DNA of 23,951 nt from a virus: the IMG/VR virus record IMGVR_UViG_3300026533_000018, positions 1-23,951 of that record; one strand, given 5' to 3'. The notes below the pieces were generated by a model. That model was not told the origin of the DNA. It worked only from the letters and a program-made list of their open reading frames with translations, and did no database searches. The translations under genes and the position numbers were made by a program. Shown here piece by piece: positions 20,997 through 23,951 of the stretch (position 1 is its first letter; the number at the start of each line of letters is the position of its first letter).

Positions 20997-21536
20997 TTAT
21001 GCTTTTTGTTTATTTAAAATTTCAATAAATGCCTTTGCTTTTACTAATGTTTTTCTATCTGGATATTTGCCTAGCAGGAACTCGTTATCATCTTCTGAGA
21101 AGTAAAAATAAGGATATGTTCCTCTGTTGGTAACAAAATGCTCTTTGTGTTCTATATCATATATGTTATAGTTTAAATCTAATAATCCTTTTTCTATTTG
21201 GTTCAACTCTTCTGCACTACTATCATCTATATTTACTGAATAGGTTTCGATTAATTTGTGATTTTTAGTGCCCAAATAATCATCTCTTGTGAAGTCAATA
21301 AACCCAAAATCAGTTAATACTGAAGAGAACTCCCTACAATCACATAACTCTTCACTGTCTATACTGAATAAAGCAACTACAACTAAATCATAAACCTTAA
21401 ATAGTTCGTTAGGTGCATCTTCTTTAGACACTAGAAGTCTTAAATTCTTTTTTGCTTCTGTTAATGTTTTATAGAGTTTATCTTCATCTGACCAGTTATG
21501 GCTTAGAATTCTAAGTTTTAATAAAGTGTTATACAT
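20997..21536 (-). CDS. Unknown protein, 179 residues
   Basis: No family recognised. The first third is helical (LLKLRILSHNWSDEDKLYKT, EAKKNLRLLVSKED). A middle CDCR pair (residues about 65-67) is too small for a clear metal site. The C-terminal part resembles alternating strands with a TYPYFYFSEDDNEFLLGKYP segment. AAAAGGA lies upstream of the start. It is separated by 55 nt from the coiled-coil gene and by 40 nt from the 117-residue gene. Confidence 0.55.
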   Translation of the reverse strand: MYNTLLKLRILSHNWSDEDKLYKTLTEAKKNLRLLVSKEDAPNELFKVYDLVVVALFSIDSEELCDCREFSSVLTDFGFIDFTRDDYLGTKNHKLIETYSVNIDDSSAEELNQIEKGLLDLNYNIYDIEHKEHFVTNRGTYPYFYFSEDDNEFLLGKYPDRKTLVKAKAFIEILNKQKA

Positions 21537-21575
21537 TTTTATCCTTTTGTTGTTGTAATTATATGTTGCAATAAC

Positions 21576-21929
21576 TTAAACTATACTTAATTCCCAAAGA
21601 GATAGTTTATAAAAATTATCCACTATAAAATACATTTTATATAACTCGTCGTACTGTTCTGAACTTAAAATAAGTTCTTCTTCTAAAGCAAAGACTAAGG
21701 TTTTCTTTCTGTTATGAATATGTTCTATATTCTTTTGCACCTTTTTAAGTGTTTTTAGGTAATGAACTAAGCAGTAATCTAATTCTATTTCTTCTTTGTT
21801 GTAGTGCTGAATTAAATTTTCATTTAATTCACTAATAAGAATAGATTCCCCATCAGTTGTATAAATTGTATCTTCATCTACCTCAAACTGAACTCCATCA
21901 TAAAACATAACATCACTATCTAAAATCAT
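21576..21929 (-). CDS. Unknown protein, 117 residues
   Basis: No family recognised. It starts MILDSDVMFYDGVQFEVDED, a short all-strand section, followed by a long helical part (YLKTLKKVQKNIEHIHNRKK) and a hydrophobic end (FYKLSLWELSIV). Its start lies 14 bp inside the end of the HAD-type gene, with AAAGGAATATTAA upstream, so it is probably co-translated with it. Confidence 0.55.
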   Translation of the reverse strand: MILDSDVMFYDGVQFEVDEDTIYTTDGESILISELNENLIQHYNKEEIELDYCLVHYLKTLKKVQKNIEHIHNRKKTLVFALEEELILSSEQYDELYKMYFIVDNFYKLSLWELSIV

Positions 21930-22395
21930 TTAATATTCCTTTTATTTTAATGAAATCCTCTTTAACCAACCCGAACTCATAATAAGGTTGATACTGAATT
22001 ATATTGCTGTTTATCTGAACTTCTTCATCTTTCAGTGATTTCCCCGTTTCTAAGAATTTTGAATTATATGAACTTAATTCATCATCAATTACTACTGAAT
22101 ATCTGTATTGCTTAGATATTTCATTCATTCTTGAAATCCACTTCTTAGTATCTCCTTTGAAGAACTTATGAACTTCTTTAGGGAAATGAGGAAGGACATC
22201 TTCTAATGTCCAGGCTGAAAAAACATAAACATCCAGGTTGAACTTTTTAATTAGCTTAGAAAGTCTTAGCACTTTCTTCCTGAAAGGATTAAATGTTGAT
22301 TGTTTATCTATTTTATATCTTCTTTTTCTTTCGTGTATGTTATACTGATTAAGAACTCCATCAACATCAAGGAATAAAGCTTTACTCAATACCAC
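21916..22395 (-). CDS. HAD-superfamily hydrolase
   Basis: A 159-residue HAD-type protein: motif I LFLDVDGVLN with nucleophile D10 and D12, motif II VFSAW (S60), a basic region TKKWISR in place of motif III, and motif IV VVIDDELSSY (D104/D105). No large cap domain is visible, so the substrate is probably exposed or macromolecular. Similar capless HAD domains occur in phage nucleotide phosphatases and in RNA-repair proteins; removal of 5'- or 3'-phosphates from nucleotides or RNA ends would fit a phage with tRNAs, but this is inference. It overlaps both neighbouring genes (10 bp and 14 bp). Confidence 0.7.
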   Translation of the reverse strand: MVLSKALFLDVDGVLNQYNIHERKRRYKIDKQSTFNPFRKKVLRLSKLIKKFNLDVYVFSAWTLEDVLPHFPKEVHKFFKGDTKKWISRMNEISKQYRYSVVIDDELSSYNSKFLETGKSLKDEEVQINSNIIQYQPYYEFGLVKEDFIKIKGILNDFR

Positions 22396-22718
22396 ATTCC
22401 AGGAAGCATTTTACCGAATAAATCTAGTGCTTTTTGAACTTTCTTTTCTTCTTTGTTGGTAAAAATTCTGTTACCATTACTCCTGATAAAAATTTCAAGA
22501 CCTTCAATTAAAGCATTATAATCTGCATTTACTTCTGACTCTATTCTTTGCAATTCTTTAATTCTAGGAAGTGAAAATTTAACTATTGTATCTCCAAGTG
22601 ACCAAAGTTCAGATGAGTCAAAACCTCTTTCTTTTCTTTGTTTTTTCCAATCTTCAGATCTACTGTCTTTACCATCTAACTCATCTAAACCATAATATCC
22701 TGTTTTAACTATTTTCAT
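22386..22718 (-). CDS. Conserved phage protein of unknown function (RGFDxSELWSL family)
   Basis: A 110-residue protein with the segment ERGFDSSELWSLGDTIVKFS followed by LPRIKEL, which I recognise as a motif common in hypothetical proteins of many tailed phages (RGFDDxETWSLDxTIAKFILPRLKRF). Function is not known. The C-terminal half is helical (ADYNALIEGLEIFIRSNG, EEKKVQKALDLFGKM) and ends LPGMWY. AAAGGAAATTAAA precedes the start, and its end overlaps the HAD gene start by 10 bp. Confidence 0.6.
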   Translation of the reverse strand: MKIVKTGYYGLDELDGKDSRSEDWKKQRKERGFDSSELWSLGDTIVKFSLPRIKELQRIESEVNADYNALIEGLEIFIRSNGNRIFTNKEEKKVQKALDLFGKMLPGMWY

Positions 22719-22719
22719 T

Positions 22720-22911
22720 TTAATTTCCTTTTTCTGTATTTTGATGTGATATATGAACTAAAGCTGTTGGTCCACCTAAAATTAAAGCAAGGAAAATAAG
22801 CCCTTTAATGAAGTCAGGAAGCAAATTAAACTTAACTAGTATTTTAAACAATAATGAATCAGACGCCAAGGCTTCTTCTCTTAAGATATCCTTTTCATTT
22901 CTCTTAGTCAT
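22720..22911 (-). CDS. Small single-span membrane protein, 63 residues
   Basis: A charged N-terminus (MTKRNEKDILREEAL), an amphipathic stretch (SDSLLFKILVKFNLLPDF), one likely transmembrane helix at about residues 36-53 (KGLIFLALILGGPTALV), and a short polar tail. No family recognised. Such small inner-membrane proteins in phages may serve in superinfection exclusion or lysis control. It overlaps the end of the HAM1-like gene by 8 bp and has GGGGGTATCAAA as a possible ribosome-binding region. Confidence 0.5.
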   Translation of the reverse strand: MTKRNEKDILREEALASDSLLFKILVKFNLLPDFIKGLIFLALILGGPTALVHISHQNTEKGN

Positions 22912-23443
22912 TTTGATACCCCCCTTCCCATTCTTTAATATCTTTAATTTTTACTCTTGAACTTGAATTGTTGGTTTTTAAGTTCATTAATGCTTTCTTT
23001 CTTGCTGAGAAGTCATCTTTTTTACCTACTGAATCCAAGTAACCTAATGAAACAGTTGAACCTTCAGGGATAAAATAAGGGTCGAAACTAAGCCCTGGGT
23101 CTTTGCTGTTTGAGTTAATAATCCCTTTGATAGAACCTTTGTACAGTTTTATTGAATTTCCATTATTGACTCCTAAAATAGTAACCCAAACACAATGAGC
23201 TGAATCTTTGTGCTTTTTTAATTCTTCTATTTTCCACTTAACATCAACCACTTCTTCACCCTGAACTATAAGAATAGTGTCTTCAACTATGGTTCCTTTT
23301 CCTGCTTCTATTGATTTGTAGATTATTACCTCTTCGTGAGTTCCATCTACCTCTCTTAAGTCTTTACCTTGAACTGCTTCTATTTCAGGAAGGATTCTTT
23401 TAAATTCTTCTAATTTTTGTTTGTTTGAAGTTACTAGTTTCAT
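22904..23443 (-). CDS. HAM1/RdgB-type nucleotide pyrophosphatase
   Basis: A 179-residue protein with the signatures of non-canonical NTP pyrophosphatases: TSNKQKLEEFKRIL at residues 5-18 (family T-x-N-x-x-K-x-x-E-F), VEDT at 53-56, and LSFDPYFIPEG at 118-128 followed by KKDDFSARKKAL at 141-152 (family GYDPxFxPxG...SHRxKAL). The enzymes hydrolyse ITP, XTP and related triphosphates to monophosphates, keeping them out of DNA; some phage or archaeal members act on other modified dNTPs. The segment after EDT lacks the usual G-L. A GAGGATAAG site precedes the start. It is the first gene of the leftward operon, with AT-rich noncoding DNA before it. Confidence 0.78.
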   Translation of the reverse strand: MKLVTSNKQKLEEFKRILPEIEAVQGKDLREVDGTHEEVIIYKSIEAGKGTIVEDTILIVQGEEVVDVKWKIEELKKHKDSAHCVWVTILGVNNGNSIKLYKGSIKGIINSNSKDPGLSFDPYFIPEGSTVSLGYLDSVGKKDDFSARKKALMNLKTNNSSSRVKIKDIKEWEGGYQND

Positions 23444-23510
23444 CTCTTATCCTCGTTTAAGTTAATGTAATAATATATATTTAAACTTAAATCTAGCTTA
23501 AACCTAAGAA

Positions 23511-23611
23511 GTTCATATATTTGATGTTGGGATTATTAGTGTAGCTTAGTGGTTCCTTGACTTAGCTCATAGCTTGAATAAAAAGTACTTAGTTCAAATA
23601 TTTGATGTTGG
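23511..23611. repeat. 20-bp direct repeat, two copies
   Basis: 23511-23530 (GTTCATATATTTGATGTTGG) recurs at 23592-23611 with one difference (CAAATA for CATATA), 81 bp apart. TGAATAAAAAGT also occurs after each copy, near 23574 and 23626. Confidence 0.75.
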
Positions 23612-23644
23612 TTAGTGTATATCACTGAATAAAAAGTTCATTAA

Positions 23645-23878
23645 TTCATAAATGAATACTTGAATGACTGGTTACTTAGTTGTGCTAAAGAGGATTAAAA
23701 TTAAATTTATTTTCGGTGTTTATTATATTAGATGTTTTTGGTTTTTGAATTAGTGCTTCAGTGGTTCAGTGCTTAAGTTCATAAATGAATACTTGAATGA
23801 CTGGTTACTTAGTTGGTTTAAAGAGGTTCTAAATTAAATTTATTTTCGGTGTTTATTATATTAGATGTTTTTGGTTTT
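23645..23878. repeat. About 101-bp direct repeat, two copies 133 bp apart
   Basis: 23645-23745 and 23778-23878 align without gaps and differ at about six bases clustered in the middle. Each begins with the near-palindrome TTCATAAATGAA, continues TACTTGAATGACTGG and ends ATTAGATGTTTTTGGTTTT. The 32-bp spacer contains GTGCTTCAGTGGTTCAGTGC, itself a short internal repeat. Confidence 0.85.
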
Positions 23879-23902
23879 AAGAAGACCAAGGCTTCACGGA
23901 CG

Positions 23903-23950
23903 CTTTATTCTAGCGAAGCGAATAAAGTAGACGTATTGCTGAAAGCAATA
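23903..23950. repeat. Two neighbouring hairpins with GAA loops
   Basis: Stem 1 pairs CTTTATTC (23903-23910) with GAATAAAG (23920-23927); inside it GC-GAA-GC (23913-23919) can form the very stable GCGAAGC mini-hairpin. Stem 2 pairs TATTGCT (23934-23940) with AGCAATA (23944-23950) around a GAA loop. They could be terminators for something beyond the window, or an RNA or single-strand DNA element. Confidence 0.55.
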
Positions 23951-23951
23951 A

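Larger units (their letters stand above)
23444..23951. other. Gene-free, repeat-rich AT region
   Basis: No supportable gene in either strand for 508 bases. The part next to 23443 probably has the promoter of the leftward operon (minus-strand TATATT/TATTAT tracts at about 23465-23480). The remainder holds two families of direct repeats and two hairpins, listed separately. It could be a promoter hub, a replication origin or a small-RNA region. Confidence 0.5.

Noticed and set aside
23444-23951. CRISPR array
   Set aside because: Repeats are long, only two copies each, with unequal spacing and no cas genes; they are ordinary direct repeats.

Overview
The window is part of a strongly AT-rich genome of a T4-superfamily contractile-tailed phage. 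The evidence is direct: recognisable homologues of T4 gp19 (tail tube), gp15 (tail completion), gp16 (small terminase) and gp26-type hub/chaperone proteins, a tape-measure-like protein, T4-type late-promoter octamers (TATAAATA), class Ia ribonucleotide reductase genes, a phage tRNA cluster, and densely packed genes with strong AAGGA-type Shine-Dalgarno sites and TAATG stop/start overlaps. The host cannot be named from the sequence. The strong SD sites argue against a Bacteroidetes host; a low-GC Gram-negative host such as a campylobacterotal bacterium would fit but is only a guess.

Region 1 (1-9242) is a late structural block built around a divergent late promoter near 4540. Leftwards (minus strand) run two gp26-like paralogues, a 51-residue PFER-type protein between them, and a large tape-measure-like protein that leaves the window. 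Rightwards (plus strand) run a small tube-like protein, two tandem gp19 tail-tube paralogues, a free-standing homing endonuclease, gp15 and gp16. Hairpins that would hide translation starts lie at both ends of the endonuclease gene.

Region 2 (9229-13588) is minus-strand accessory DNA: unknown proteins, a PTH2-like protein, a cluster of tRNA genes (Glu twice, Asn, Ser, Asp, Thr, plus a truncated and a scrambled copy), and three of the window's four proteins that start with a ten-residue peptide resembling the T4 capsid-targeting sequence (T4 MKTYQEFIAE; here for example MKTFKEYVNE). The fourth lies at 19243-19605. These are candidate internal-head proteins delivered into the cell with the DNA.

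Region 3 (13506-18806) carries small unknown genes, a 2H phosphoesterase resembling the anti-CBASS protein Acb1, nrdB, and nrdA interrupted in frame by two mini-inteins, one exactly before the active-site cysteine. Region 4 (18820-23443) holds a ClpP-family protease, a HAD-type phosphatase, a HAM1/ITPase-type nucleotide pyrophosphatase and several unknown small genes, all on the minus strand. The last 508 bases (23444-23951) have no gene and hold direct repeats and GAA-loop hairpins.

Together the late block makes and closes the tail and starts DNA packaging; the minus-strand blocks supply deoxynucleotides, clean the nucleotide pool, counter host defence and supplement translation. The best leads are the capsid-targeted protein family, the paired translation-start hairpins around the homing endonuclease, the Acb1-like protein and the mosaic tRNA cluster.
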